In this document: piece after piece, positions 16,533-24,969 of the stretch
Layout of the letters: each line of letters begins with the position of its first letter
Position numbering within the stretch: position 1 is the stretch's first letter
NCBI GenBank assembly: GCA_014763765.1
Contig: JACXUT010000010.1
Span: 1 to 37,887, forward strand
Length of the DNA stretch: 37,887 nucleotides
Direction of reading: 5' to 3'
From: Micrococcales bacterium
GTDB taxonomy: Bacteria > Actinomycetota > Actinomycetes > Actinomycetales > Cellulomonadaceae
Notes under the pieces: generated by a model
Told to the model about the DNA's origin: nothing
Seen by the model: only the letters and a program-made list of their open reading frames with translations
Database searches by the model: none
Translations under genes and position numbers: made by a program

Positions 16533-17839
16533 TGTCGACCGAGCACGACCAGGTCGCGCGGCCGGCCGGACGCACCCCGTCCGGCCGGTCCGGGGCGTGG
16601 GACGTCCCGGGGGAGGCCGGCGGATCGGCGTGGGACGACCTCTCCACGTCCGACACGTCGGCCTGGGACGACGAGGTCGCCGCCGTCGACGGCCGTTCGG
16701 CTGTCACGGGTGCCGCCGCACCGGACGCGTTCGGGCGTCACGACGAGACGTCCGTGTGGGACGACGACCGGCCCGTGCCGTCCGCCTGGGCCGAGGTGGG
16801 GACACCGGGGTCGACGGCCCCGGCGACGCCCGGACGGGCTGCGCAGCCGGGGGCCTCGCAGGGGACGCCCGCCGGGCCCGTCGTCGCCGGGGCGCACGGC
16901 GACGCCGACTCGGCTGACGTCGAGCCGGCCGCCGCCGGGGCGCACGCCGACGGCGAGCCGGCCGACGTCGGCGAGCTCGCCGGCGTGGGTGGACCGGCGG
17001 GGCCGGACTCGGCTCCCCACCCGGCACGCGCGCGCGACCGGTCCGAGGTGGCGGCCACGACGGCCGAGCTCGCGGCGCGGGTGGCCGAGATCCTCGCCCG
17101 GCCGGCCGGCGACGGTCAGGCGCCGACCGTCCGGGCGTCCGCACGGGGTGCGGGCACCCGGGCGTCCGCACGCGGTGCGGGCGCGGTCGGATCGCAGGGC
17201 ACCGGTGGTGCCCCGCCGACGGAGGAGGACGCCGAGCCCGCTGCCGGGGACACCCGGCGCCGGGACGGCGCGGGAGGTCGGCGTCCGACGCGCGGGCGGC
17301 GCAGGGCACCGGCGAGCGAGCCCCCGCAGGACGGCCCTGCCGCGACGGACGCGGAACCCGACCCGGAGTCGGTCGCGCGGTCCCTCGCGCTGCGGCTGCT
17401 GACCGGGGCTCCGCGGAGCCGGGCGCAGCTCGCCGAGGCGATGGCCCGCAAGGACGTCCCGGAGGAGGTCGCCGAACGGGTGCTCGACCGGTTCACGGAC
17501 GTCGGGCTCGTGGACGACGGCGCGTACGCCGAGATGCTCGTCCGCACGCGGCACGCCGAGCGGGGGATGTCGCGGCGCGGCATCGCGCAGGAGCTGCGGC
17601 GCCGCGGGGTCGACGACGTGACGGCCCGCGACGCGCTCGCGCAGGTGGACGACGAGGACGAGGAGCGCGCGGCACGGGCGCTCGCCCGCAAGAAGCTCTC
17701 CGCCACCCGCGGGCTCGACCGGGAGACGCGGCTGCGGCGTGCGTACGGCGCGCTCGGCCGCAAGGGCTACGGCGGCGAGCTCGTCGCCCGGGTCGTGCGC
17801 GAGGAGCTCGCCGCGGAGGGGGCGGACCTCGACGACTGA
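16532..17839 (+). CDS. recX: RecX regulatory protein with a long N-terminal extension
   Basis: RecX caps and destabilises RecA filaments. The genuine RecX domain spans about residues 279-430 (SVARSLALRLLTGAPRSRAQ, DVGLVDDGAYAEMLVRTRH, GIAQELRRRGV, RKGYGGELVARVV). The first ~278 residues are an Ala/Gly/Asp/Pro-rich, probably disordered extension, making the protein 435 residues rather than the usual 150-200. Near its N-terminus a short aromatic-acidic motif recurs: GAWD (21-24), SAWDD (32-36), SAWDD (43-47), SVWDD (74-78), SAWAE (84-88). The ATG overlaps the recA stop by one base, a strong sign of coupled translation, and supports this far-upstream start. The extension keeps the GC-skewed codon pattern of a real coding region. 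Confidence 0.9.
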   Translation: MSTEHDQVARPAGRTPSGRSGAWDVPGEAGGSAWDDLSTSDTSAWDDEVAAVDGRSAVTGAAAPDAFGRHDETSVWDDDRPVPSAWAEVGTPGSTAPATPGRAAQPGASQGTPAGPVVAGAHGDADSADVEPAAAGAHADGEPADVGELAGVGGPAGPDSAPHPARARDRSEVAATTAELAARVAEILARPAGDGQAPTVRASARGAGTRASARGAGAVGSQGTGGAPPTEEDAEPAAGDTRRRDGAGGRRPTRGRRRAPASEPPQDGPAATDAEPDPESVARSLALRLLTGAPRSRAQLAEAMARKDVPEEVAERVLDRFTDVGLVDDGAYAEMLVRTRHAERGMSRRGIAQELRRRGVDDVTARDALAQVDDEDEERAARALARKKLSATRGLDRETRLRRAYGALGRKGYGGELVARVVREELAAEGADLDD

Positions 17840-17915
17840 CGCCGTCCCCGCGGACGTCGAGGGTCGACACCGCGCCCGCCCGTGCGTCGCGCACCGGGAC
17901 GCACGGGTCGAGGTG

Positions 17916-17921
17916 GAGAAT
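17916..17921 (+). promoter_or_regulatory. Possible -10 element upstream of rny
   Basis: GAGAAT lies about 120 bases before the rny start in the 203-base recX-rny spacer. Nothing else recognisable was seen in that spacer, so the element is tentative. Confidence 0.25.
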
Positions 17922-18042
17922 GGACCGTCGTCCCGGCAACCGGGCGCGCCGCGACGAGCGGTGCGCGACGGCCCGCGGACCGAACCGATCCCCACCGCCA
18001 GGGCCTCCCGGCCCCGGCCCGTCCCGGACGAGGAGCGTGCCC

Positions 18043-19590
18043 GTGCAGGACGTCGCGGTCGTCATCGGCCTCCTGCTGGCGTGCCTCGTCGCCCTGGTGC
18101 TCGTGCTCGTCGCCCGCCGGGAGGCCGCAGCGGTCCGCCGGCAGGCGCTCGAGGACGTGCAGTCCATCCGCGACGAGGCCCGCGCCTCCCTGGCGGACGC
18201 GCAGCGTCGCGAGGCCCGCGCCACCGAGCGTGAGGAGTCCGCGACGGCCGCGGAGCGCGCGGCCACGACGCGCGAACGGGCGGCCGCCGAGCAGGAGCGA
18301 GCGGCCGCCGCGGCGCGGGACGCCGCGGAGGAGCTCCGGCGTGCCGCGGCGGACGCGCGGGGGACCGCAGAGCGCGAGCTCGCGGGCGCTCGGGACGCGG
18401 CCGCGCGCGAGGCGGCGGAGGTACGGTCCCGCGCCGAGCGGGAAGCCCTCGAGCAGCTGGAGGCGGCGTCGGGGCTGACCGCCGAGGAGGCGCGCGCCGA
18501 GCTGGTGCGGCGACTGACGGCGGAGGCCCAGGCCGCGGCGGCGGCGACGGTCCGCCGCGTCGAGGCGCAGGCGCGACGCACCGCGGACGCCCGGGCGCGC
18601 AGGGTGCTCGCGACGGCCGCGCAGCGCACGGCGGTCGCCACGAGCAGCCAGAGCACGGTGACGCTGCTCCCGCTGCCGTCGGACGAGATGAAGGGCCGGA
18701 TCATCGGCAAGGAGGGTCGCAACATCCGGCTGTTCGAGGCCCTCACCGGGGTGAACGTGCTGGTCGACGAGACCCCGGACACCGTGGTGCTGTCGTGCTT
18801 CGACGCGGACCGCCGCGAGGTCGCCCAGGTGGCGCTCGAGGCGCTCATGGCCGACGGGCGGATCAACCCGCAGCGCATCGAGGCGGCGTACGCCGAGGCG
18901 GTCGCCGGCGCCGACGACCGCGCGGACGAGGCCGGCCTCGCGGCCGCGGAGCGCGCCGGCGTCCGCGGTCTGGACGCCGAGCTGGTGCGCGTGCTGGGCC
19001 GGCTGCGCCTGCGGACGTCGTTCGGGCAGAACGTGCTGGACCACGTCGTGGAGACCGCGTTGCTGGCCGCGCAGGTCGCCGGCGAGCTCGGCGCCGACGT
19101 CGAGGTCGCCCGCCGCGCCGCGCTGCTGCACGACGTGGGCAAGGCGCTCACCGGGGAGGTGCCCGGCACGCACGCGACGGTCGGCGCCGCGCTGGCGGAA
19201 CGCCACGGCGAGTCGCCCGCGGTGGTGAACGGCATCGCCGCCCACCACGACGAGGTCCCGGCCGAGACCGTCGAGGCGGTGCTCGTCCAGGTGGCGGACG
19301 CGATGTCCGCGTCCCGCCCGGGTGCCCGCCGCGAGGACGTCGACCAGCACGTGGAGCGGCTGGAGAAGCTGGAGGAGCTCGTCGCCGGCCACGCGGGCGT
19401 GCGCCGGGCGCTCGCCATGGCGGCCGGGCGCGAGATGCGCGTCGTCGTGGAGCCGTCGCAGGTCCCGGACACCGACCTCGGGCGGCTCGCGGTGGAGATC
19501 GCCCGGCACATCGAGCGCGACCTGTCCTACCCGGGCGAGATCACGGTGACGGTGGTGCGCGAGGTGCGCGCGAGCGCGACCGCCGGCTGA
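18043..19590 (+). CDS. rny: Ribonuclease Y
   Basis: Membrane-tethered endoribonuclease that starts mRNA decay. The domain order is textbook: one N-terminal membrane helix (about 2-24, DVAVVIGLLLACLVALVLVL), a long Ala/Arg/Glu-rich coiled coil (about 25-190), a KH RNA-binding domain (IIGKEGRNIR, 220-229) and an HD phosphohydrolase domain with His363-Asp364 (LLHDVGKALTGE) and a downstream AHHDEVP. It is 515 residues long, as in firmicute Rny. The GTG at 18043 was chosen because AGGAG (18031-18035) is seven bases upstream and the membrane helix then starts immediately; the GTG at 18037 is too close to that site. It lies downstream of recX, 203 bases away. Confidence 0.94.
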   Translation: MQDVAVVIGLLLACLVALVLVLVARREAAAVRRQALEDVQSIRDEARASLADAQRREARATEREESATAAERAATTRERAAAEQERAAAAARDAAEELRRAAADARGTAERELAGARDAAAREAAEVRSRAEREALEQLEAASGLTAEEARAELVRRLTAEAQAAAAATVRRVEAQARRTADARARRVLATAAQRTAVATSSQSTVTLLPLPSDEMKGRIIGKEGRNIRLFEALTGVNVLVDETPDTVVLSCFDADRREVAQVALEALMADGRINPQRIEAAYAEAVAGADDRADEAGLAAAERAGVRGLDAELVRVLGRLRLRTSFGQNVLDHVVETALLAAQVAGELGADVEVARRAALLHDVGKALTGEVPGTHATVGAALAERHGESPAVVNGIAAHHDEVPAETVEAVLVQVADAMSASRPGARREDVDQHVERLEKLEELVAGHAGVRRALAMAAGREMRVVVEPSQVPDTDLGRLAVEIARHIERDLSYPGEITVTVVREVRASATAG

Positions 19591-19613
19591 ACGACGGACC
19601 CGCCGCCGGCCCG

Positions 19614-19675
19614 CACAGCCGGACCACCCACAGCCGGACCACGGCACTGCTCGACCACCGCACCGCCGGACCACC
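19614..19675. repeat. Four 15-16-base direct repeats after rny
   Basis: CACAGCCGGACCACC (19614-19628), CACAGCCGGACCACG (19629-19643), GCACTGCTCGACCACC (19644-19659) and GCACCGCCGGACCACC (19660-19675) lie head to tail between convergent rny and gluD. They carry no reading frame of note. Confidence 0.75.
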
Positions 19676-19691
19676 GTGCTGCGGGGGCGCC

Positions 19692-19714
19692 GTGCCGTGG
19701 AGGCTCCACGGTGC
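19692..19714. terminator. Hairpin between convergent rny and gluD
   Basis: A perfect 7-bp stem with a GGC loop, CCGTGGA (19695-19701) and TCCACGG (19705-19711), is extended by wobble pairs to about 10 bp. It sits between two convergent genes and may terminate both. There is no T-tract. Confidence 0.6.
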
Positions 19715-19737
19715 CGGTCGGCCGCGCCGCGGGGTCG

Positions 19738-20634
19738 TCAGACCGCCGAGCCGGCGCCCCCACGGCCCCCGCCGGCGGTCGCGGCCGCCGCCGCGGTGAG
19801 CGCCGGGTCCGCGCCGGCGCGCCCGGCGGTGCGCGTGCTGCGGCCCTGCAGCCACACCGCGAGCCGCGTCAGCGACAGGTTGACCACGAGGTAGGTGCCC
19901 GCGCCGAGCACGAACAGCGCCACGTAGTACCGGTTCCCGAAGTACTGGGCGTTGTTCTGCATGGCCTTGAGCAGCTCGGGGTAGCCGACGATGAACCCGA
20001 GCGACGAGTCCTTGAGCAGCACGACGAGCTGGGCGACGAGGCTCGGGAGCATGGTCCGCACCGCCTGGGGGAGCAGCACGAGGAGCATCGTCTGCCACCG
20101 CGAGAGCCCGATCGCCGCGGCCGCCTCCGACTGGCCGCGCGGCAGCGACGCCAGGCCCGCCCGCAGGATCTCGGCGATGATGGCCATGTTGTACACGGTG
20201 AGGCCGAACACCACGGCGGCGAACGCGTCCCACCCGAAGCCGAGCAGCGCGAACAGCATCATCAGCAGCACGGGCAGGCCGCGGAACAGCTCGATGACGA
20301 CGGTCGCGGGCGCGCGCAGCCAGCCGATCCGGGTGGTGCGCCACATCGCGAGCAGCAGCCCGAGCACCAGAGCGAGCGGCGCGGCGACCACCGCCGCGCG
20401 CAGGGTCGCGCCGAGCCCGACGACGACCATGGAGCGCCACACGTCCTCGGCGGTCTGGTTCTTGGGCGGGTCGTACAGGACGTCCCAGCGGTCGGCCCCG
20501 AACAGGCCGCGCTGCTCCGCGTACCGGTAGGCCAGGGCGAGCAGGACGATCAGCACGAGCGCGCCGGCGACCGAGCCGATGCGCTCGCGCCGGCGGGCGC
20601 GCGGGCCGGGCTGGTCGTACAGGACGGAGCTCAT
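19738..20634 (-). CDS. gluD: Glutamate-type ABC transporter permease GluD
   Basis: Inner-membrane permease of the polar amino acid (His/Glu/Gln/Arg) uptake family. The 298-residue protein has a membrane span near 20-40, a periplasmic stretch, then the HisM-type core of roughly five helices. The EAA loop region that docks the ATPase is seen as EAAAAIGLSRWQTMLLVLLPQA. The Ala/Gly-rich C-terminus is probably disordered. It is the last gene of the gluABCD operon, 49 bases after gluC; its upstream GAGAGGGG could serve as ribosome binding site. The name follows the C. glutamicum operon with the same order. Substrate preference (glutamate versus other polar amino acids) is inferred from synteny. Confidence 0.88.
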   Translation of the reverse strand: MSSVLYDQPGPRARRRERIGSVAGALVLIVLLALAYRYAEQRGLFGADRWDVLYDPPKNQTAEDVWRSMVVVGLGATLRAAVVAAPLALVLGLLLAMWRTTRIGWLRAPATVVIELFRGLPVLLMMLFALLGFGWDAFAAVVFGLTVYNMAIIAEILRAGLASLPRGQSEAAAAIGLSRWQTMLLVLLPQAVRTMLPSLVAQLVVLLKDSSLGFIVGYPELLKAMQNNAQYFGNRYYVALFVLGAGTYLVVNLSLTRLAVWLQGRSTRTAGRAGADPALTAAAAATAGGGRGGAGSAV

Positions 20635-20683
20635 CGCGGGCCCCTCTCGGGCTCGTGGGTGCGGCGGTCGTGGCGGGTCGGGG

Positions 20684-21334
20684 TCACCGGGCGAACGCCA
20701 CCTTCCGCTCGAGCACCCCGGCGAGGTAGCCGGCCGGGATGGTGATGACGAGGTAGAACACCGCGACCCCGGCGAGCGCCTGGATCGCCTCGGCGGGGTT
20801 CGCGAGGGCGACGCGGCGGCCGGCGGCGGTGAGCTCGACGACGGCGAACCCGGCCGCGACGGAGGTGTTCTTCGCCAGCGCGATGAGGACGTTGATCAGC
20901 GGCGGCACCACGGTCCGCACCGCCTGCGGCAGCACCACGAGCCCGAGGGTCTGCCCGAAGGTCAGCCCGATGGCGCGGGCGGCCTCCGCCTGCCCGACCG
21001 GGACGCCGTTGATGCCGGACCGCACCGCCTCGCAGACGAACGCCGACGTGTAGGCGGACAGCGCGATGACGGCCGTCCAGAACCCGAGCGGCGGCAGGAT
21101 CCCGAACTGCGGCGCGACGAACACGAGGAAGAAGAACACGAGGGTCAGCGGCGTGTTGCGCAGCAGCTCCACCCAGGCGACGGCCGCGCCCCGCAGGGTC
21201 GGCAGCGGCGACACGCGCAGCGCGGCGAGGACGGTGCCGGCCACGAGCGCGAGGGCGCCGGCCAGCAGCGTGAGCTGCAGCGTCAGCCGGAAGCCGCTGA
21301 GGTAGGCCGGCAGGTTGTCGGCGATCAGGTCCAC
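20684..21334 (-). CDS. gluC: Glutamate-type ABC transporter permease GluC
   Basis: Second membrane permease of the heterodimeric channel, 216 residues. It begins MDLIADNLPAYLSGFRLTLQ, the standard start of this family, and has about five membrane helices. The ATPase-contact loop reads EAARAIGLTFGQTLGLVVLPQA. A GGAGGG lies eight bases before the GTG start. Between it and gluB upstream is a 15-bp perfect hairpin, which probably lowers permease expression relative to the binding protein. Confidence 0.9.
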   Translation of the reverse strand: MDLIADNLPAYLSGFRLTLQLTLLAGALALVAGTVLAALRVSPLPTLRGAAVAWVELLRNTPLTLVFFFLVFVAPQFGILPPLGFWTAVIALSAYTSAFVCEAVRSGINGVPVGQAEAARAIGLTFGQTLGLVVLPQAVRTVVPPLINVLIALAKNTSVAAGFAVVELTAAGRRVALANPAEAIQALAGVAVFYLVITIPAGYLAGVLERKVAFAR

Positions 21335-21368
21335 GCAGTGCCCTCCAGGGAGGCGTCGGGGAGCGGGC

Positions 21369-21404
21369 CGGGTGGCGCCGGGCGGGGTCGCCCGGCGCCA
21401 CCCG
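21369..21404 (-). terminator. 15-bp perfect inverted repeat between gluB and gluC
   Basis: The arms 21369-21383 and 21390-21404 are exact reverse complements (core GGTGGCGCCGGGC) around a six-base loop. The element begins six bases after the gluB stop codon, inside the operon. It is best read as an attenuator or mRNA 3'-end stabiliser that favours the binding protein over the permeases, as in other binding-protein operons. Confidence 0.75.
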
Positions 21405-21409
21405 CGGCG

Positions 21410-22285
21410 TCAGTACCGGTCGACCGCCGGCGGCTCCGGCGTCGGCAGGACGGTGCCGGCCGTGGCCTCCCACGCCTCGGTCCACGTGCCGTCCTCGTAC
21501 GACTCCTCGAGCACGTCGTTGATCCACATCCGGAAGTCGGTGTCGTCGAGCGCGAGCCCGATGCCGTACGGCTCCTCGGTGAAGGGCTCGCCGCGCACCT
21601 CGAAGGTGGGGTCGTCCGCCGCGAACCCGGCGAGGATCACGTTGTCCGTGCTCATCGCGTCGACCTGGCCGCCGCGCAGCGGCTCGAGGCAGTCGGAGTA
21701 CGCGCCGAACGGCACGACCTCGGTGTCCGGGAAGTTCTCGAGCAGGTTCGCCTCGGGCGTCGAGCCGGAGACGGTGCAGACCTTCTTCCCGGCGAGGTCG
21801 TCCGGGCCCTGGATGTCCTCGTTCTCCGCGAGCGTGAGGATCGACTGCCCGGCCTCGTAGTACGGGCCGGCGAACGACACGACCTCCTTGCGCTCGTCGT
21901 TGATCGTGTACGTCGCGATGACGATGTCGACCTGGCCGGACTGGATGAACGACTCCCGGTTGGAGGAGATGGTCTCGGTCCACTGGATGCCGTCCTCGGG
22001 GATGCCGAGCGCACCGGCGATGATCCGGCCGATCTCGACGTCGAAGCCCTCGGGCGTGCCGTCCGGCCCGACCAGCCCGAACAGCGGCTGGTCGAACTTG
22101 GTGCCGATCGTGATGGAGCCGGCCTCGGCGAGCTCCGCCATCGTGGACCCCTCGGGGAAGTCGGCGGCCTCGACGTCGGAGACCTCCGGGCTGGCCCCGT
22201 CGCCGTCGTCCGAGCCGCCGCAGGCGGTCAGGGCGAGGACGGAGGCGGCGGCGAGGGCGATCGGTCCTGCGGTGCGGGTTCTCAT
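21410..22285 (-). CDS. gluB: Glutamate-type ABC transporter substrate-binding lipoprotein GluB
   Basis: Extracytoplasmic solute-binding protein of family 3, 291 residues. The N-terminus is a lipoprotein signal: basic MRTRT, a hydrophobic stretch and lipobox LTAC with Cys22 as the lipidated residue, then an acidic Gly/Ser/Asp linker. Family features follow: ITIGTKFDQPLFGLVG, GFDVEIGRIIAGALG, DIVIATYTINDERK, KVCTVSGSTPEANL. It delivers glutamate or a related amino acid to GluCD. An AGGAG lies a few bases before the ATG. A strong hairpin follows the stop codon. Confidence 0.93.
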   Translation of the reverse strand: MRTRTAGPIALAAASVLALTACGGSDDGDGASPEVSDVEAADFPEGSTMAELAEAGSITIGTKFDQPLFGLVGPDGTPEGFDVEIGRIIAGALGIPEDGIQWTETISSNRESFIQSGQVDIVIATYTINDERKEVVSFAGPYYEAGQSILTLAENEDIQGPDDLAGKKVCTVSGSTPEANLLENFPDTEVVPFGAYSDCLEPLRGGQVDAMSTDNVILAGFAADDPTFEVRGEPFTEEPYGIGLALDDTDFRMWINDVLEESYEDGTWTEAWEATAGTVLPTPEPPAVDRY

Positions 22286-22325
22286 CGGGCTGTCTCCTTG
22301 CGTCGCGTGCGTGTCGGTCGGTTCC

Positions 22326-22352
22326 GGTCGGTGCGGTCGGTGCGGTCGGTGC
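22326..22352. repeat. Three perfect 9-base tandem repeats between gluA and gluB
   Basis: GGTCGGTGC occurs three times in a row, with partial copies on both sides, inside the 129-base gluA-gluB spacer. No hairpin or reading frame was recognised in the spacer apart from the gluB ribosome binding site. Confidence 0.75.
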
Positions 22353-22414
22353 GGTGGTGGTCGGGTCGCAGGGGCGGGGGACGGGCTGCCGGCCGCGCAG
22401 GACGCGGTGGCCGG

Positions 22415-23203
22415 TCAGTGGGTGAGGATCTTCGACAGGAAGTCGCGGGCGCGGTCGCTGCGCGGGGCCGTGAAGAACGTCTCGGGGTCGGCCTCCTCGA
22501 CGACCGCGCCGCCGTCCATGAAGACGACCCGGTCGGCCGCACGGCGGGCGAACCCCATCTCGTGCGTGACGACGACCATGGTCATGCCCTCGCCGGCGAG
22601 GGACACCATGACGTCGAGCACCTCGTTGATCATCTCGGGGTCGAGGGCGGAGGTCGGCTCGTCGAACAGCATGACCTTCGGCTCCATGGCGAGCGCGCGG
22701 GCGATCGCGACGCGCTGCTGCTGCCCGCCGGAGAGCTGGGCGGGCAGCTTGCGGGCCTGGCTCGCGACGCCGACGCGCTCGAGCAGCTCCATCGCGCGCT
22801 CCCGGGCCTCGGACGCCCCGAGGCGCCGCACCTTGCGCAGGCCGAGCGTGACGTTCTGCAGGACCGTGCGGTGCGCGAACAGGTTGAACGACTGGAACAC
22901 CATGCCGACGTCGGCGCGCAGCCGCGCGAGGTCGCGTCCCTCCGCGGGCAGCGGCTGGCCGTCCAGGGTGATCGTGCCGGACTCGATGGTCTCGAGCCGG
23001 TTGATCGTGCGGCAGAGCGTCGACTTGCCGGAGCCGGACGGGCCGATGACGACGACCACCTCGCCGCGGTGCACGGTGAGGCTGACGTCCTGCAGCACGT
23101 GCAGGTCGCCGAAGTGCTTGTTGACGTGGTCCAGGACGACGAGGGGCTCGCCGCCGTGCGGGCGTGCTGCTGCGGGGGCCGGGGCCGGGTCGGGCTGCGC
23201 CAT
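22415..23203 (-). CDS. gluA: Glutamate-type ABC transporter ATP-binding protein GluA
   Basis: Cytoplasmic ATPase of the polar amino acid uptake family, 262 residues. Walker [10 protein letters not shown] is at 54-62, the Q-loop at FQSFNLF (105-111), the signature LSGGQQQR at 159-166, Walker B VMLFDEP at 179-185 and the switch His in [11 protein letters not shown] ~20-residue Ala/Pro-rich leader precedes the domain. It is the first gene of gluABCD. The promoter is apparently leaderless: TAGGTT ends six bases before the ATG, and a 19-base palindrome covers the -35 region. Confidence 0.95.
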   Translation of the reverse strand: MAQPDPAPAPAAARPHGGEPLVVLDHVNKHFGDLHVLQDVSLTVHRGEVVVVIGPSGSGKSTLCRTINRLETIESGTITLDGQPLPAEGRDLARLRADVGMVFQSFNLFAHRTVLQNVTLGLRKVRRLGASEARERAMELLERVGVASQARKLPAQLSGGQQQRVAIARALAMEPKVMLFDEPTSALDPEMINEVLDVMVSLAGEGMTMVVVTHEMGFARRAADRVVFMDGGAVVEEADPETFFTAPRSDRARDFLSKILTH

Positions 23204-23209
23204 CCTCGG

Positions 23210-23215
23210 AACCTA
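23210..23215 (-). promoter_or_regulatory. -10 element of the gluABCD promoter
   Basis: On the - strand TAGGTT is followed by six bases and the gluA ATG, so the operon mRNA probably starts at the start codon. A weak -35 (TGGCGG) can be placed 17 bases upstream. Confidence 0.6.
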
Positions 23216-23218
23216 GGC

Positions 23219-23237
23219 GGCGGATGTGACAGCCGCC
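23219..23237. promoter_or_regulatory. Palindromic operator candidate over the gluA -35 region
   Basis: GGCGGATGTGACAGCCGCC has 8 of 9 symmetric pairs around a central base. It spans about -16 to -34 relative to the predicted gluA start, where a bound repressor would block the promoter. The sequence does not match the AmtR or GlxR consensus sites that I know, so the binding protein is unknown. Confidence 0.45.
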
Positions 23238-23344
23238 ACCCGTTCAGGTCACGGGACGGTCACAGGATCGCCGTGACCGGGTCCGTCGGGCGGCGTCCGC
23301 GCACCGGCTCGCCGCCGCTCGCGGGGGCCCGCGGGGGACGGACG

Positions 23345-23350
23345 TACCCT
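23345..23350 (+). promoter_or_regulatory. -10 element of a probable leaderless miaB promoter
   Basis: TACCCT ends eight bases before the ATG at 23359. The 155-base spacer to the divergent gluA has no clear ribosome binding site for miaB. Confidence 0.5.
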
Positions 23351-23358
23351 TGTCCGCG

Positions 23359-24969
23359 ATGAGCACGACGACCACGCCCCCCGCCGCGACCGGCCTCGCG
23401 GACCTCGCCGTCCCGACCGCCGGCGCCGCCCCGCGCACGTACCTCGTGAAGACGCTCGGGTGCCAGATGAACGTGCACGACTCCGAGCACATGGCGGGCA
23501 TGCTCGAGCAGGCCGGCTACGTCGCCGCGTCGCCGGAGGCCGCGGCCGCGGAGGACGCCGACGTCATCGTCATCAACACCTGCGCGGTGCGCGAGAACGC
23601 CGCCGACCGCCTGTACGGCAACCTCGGCCGGCTCGCGGGGGCCAAGCGCACCCGCCCGGGCGGGATGCAGATCGCCGTGGGCGGCTGCCTCGCCCAGAAG
23701 GACCGCTCCGGGATCGTCGAGCGCGCGCCCTGGGTGGACGTCGTGTTCGGCACCCACAACCTCGACGTGCTCCCGGTGCTGCTGGAGCGGGCGCGCCACA
23801 ACCGGGCCGCCGAGGTCGAGATCGAGGAGTCGCTCAAGGTCTTCCCCTCGACGCTGCCCACCCGCCGGGAGTCGGTCTACGCCGGCTGGGTGTCGATCAG
23901 CGTCGGGTGCAACAACACGTGCACGTTCTGCATCGTGCCGCACCTGCGGGGCAAGGAGCGCGACCGGCGTCCGGGCGAGGTGCTGGCCGAGGTCTCCGCG
24001 CTGGTGGAGCAGGGCGCGATCGAGGTGACGCTGCTCGGGCAGAACGTGAACTCCTACGGCGTCGAGTTCGGCGACCGCGGCGCGTTCGCGAAGCTGCTGC
24101 GCGCAGCCGGCGCCACCCCCGGCCTCGAGCGGCTGCGGTTCACCTCCCCGCACCCGGCGGCGTTCACCGACGACGTCATCGCGGCGATGGCGGAGACGCC
24201 CGCCGTCATGCCGAGCCTGCACATGCCGTTGCAGTCCGGCTCCGACCGCATCCTGCGGGCGATGCGGCGGTCCTACCGGTCCGAGAAGTTCCTGGGCATC
24301 CTCGACCGGGTCCGCGAGCGGATGCCGCACGCCGCGATCACGACCGACATCATCGTCGGGTTCCCGGGGGAGACCGAGGAGGACTTCGCGGAGACGCTGC
24401 GGGTCGTCGAGGCGTCCCGGTTCTCGTCCGCGTTCACGTTCCAGTACTCGCCGCGCCCCGGCACCCCCGCGGCCGACCTGCCCGACCAGCTGCCGAAGGC
24501 CGTCGTGCAGGAGCGCTACGAGCGCCTGGTCGCGCTGCAGGACCGGATCGCGCTCGAGGAGATGCAGGCCCAGGTCGGCCGCACCGTCGAGGTGCTGCTG
24601 GCCGAGGGCGAGGGGCGCAAGGACGGCGAGACCCGGCGCCTGTCCGGTCGCGCCGCCGACAACCGCCTCGTGCACCTCGCCGTGCCGGACGGCCTGGACC
24701 CCGCCGACGCGCCCCGGCCCGGCGACCTGGTGACGGTCGACATCACCCGGGCGGCGCCCCACCACCTGGAGGCGGACTCCGGGGCGCTCGGTGGCACGTT
24801 CGCGGTGCGCCGAACCCGCGCGGGCGACGCGTGGGAGCGTCGCGCGCAGGGCGGGGACGACCACGCGCACGGCGGTGCGGGTGACGCGTGCGGCACCGGG
24901 GCGGGCTCGGGCGGACCGGCGGCGCCGGTGCTGCTGGGCCTGCCGACGGTCGGCGCCGGGCCGCGCTGA
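23359..24969 (+). CDS. miaB: tRNA-2-methylthio-N6-dimethylallyladenosine synthase MiaB
   Basis: Radical-SAM methylthiotransferase that adds the 2-methylthio group to i6A37 of tRNAs reading U-starting codons; it works after MiaA, encoded 8 kb downstream. The N-terminal domain has the three cluster cysteines Cys35 (TLGCQMN), Cys75 (NTCAVRENA) and Cys110 (GGCLAQK). The radical-SAM motif CxxxCxxC is Cys184, Cys188 and Cys191. A TRAM-like RNA-binding segment follows ([12 protein letters not shown]...VHLAV). The last ~60 residues are a His/Gly/Asp-rich tail absent from shorter homologues. The ATG at 23359 is preferred to the TTG at 23350, which overlaps the -10 element. Confidence 0.96.
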   Translation: MSTTTTPPAATGLADLAVPTAGAAPRTYLVKTLGCQMNVHDSEHMAGMLEQAGYVAASPEAAAAEDADVIVINTCAVRENAADRLYGNLGRLAGAKRTRPGGMQIAVGGCLAQKDRSGIVERAPWVDVVFGTHNLDVLPVLLERARHNRAAEVEIEESLKVFPSTLPTRRESVYAGWVSISVGCNNTCTFCIVPHLRGKERDRRPGEVLAEVSALVEQGAIEVTLLGQNVNSYGVEFGDRGAFAKLLRAAGATPGLERLRFTSPHPAAFTDDVIAAMAETPAVMPSLHMPLQSGSDRILRAMRRSYRSEKFLGILDRVRERMPHAAITTDIIVGFPGETEEDFAETLRVVEASRFSSAFTFQYSPRPGTPAADLPDQLPKAVVQERYERLVALQDRIALEEMQAQVGRTVEVLLAEGEGRKDGETRRLSGRAADNRLVHLAVPDGLDPADAPRPGDLVTVDITRAAPHHLEADSGALGGTFAVRRTRAGDAWERRAQGGDDHAHGGAGDACGTGAGSGGPAAPVLLGLPTVGAGPR

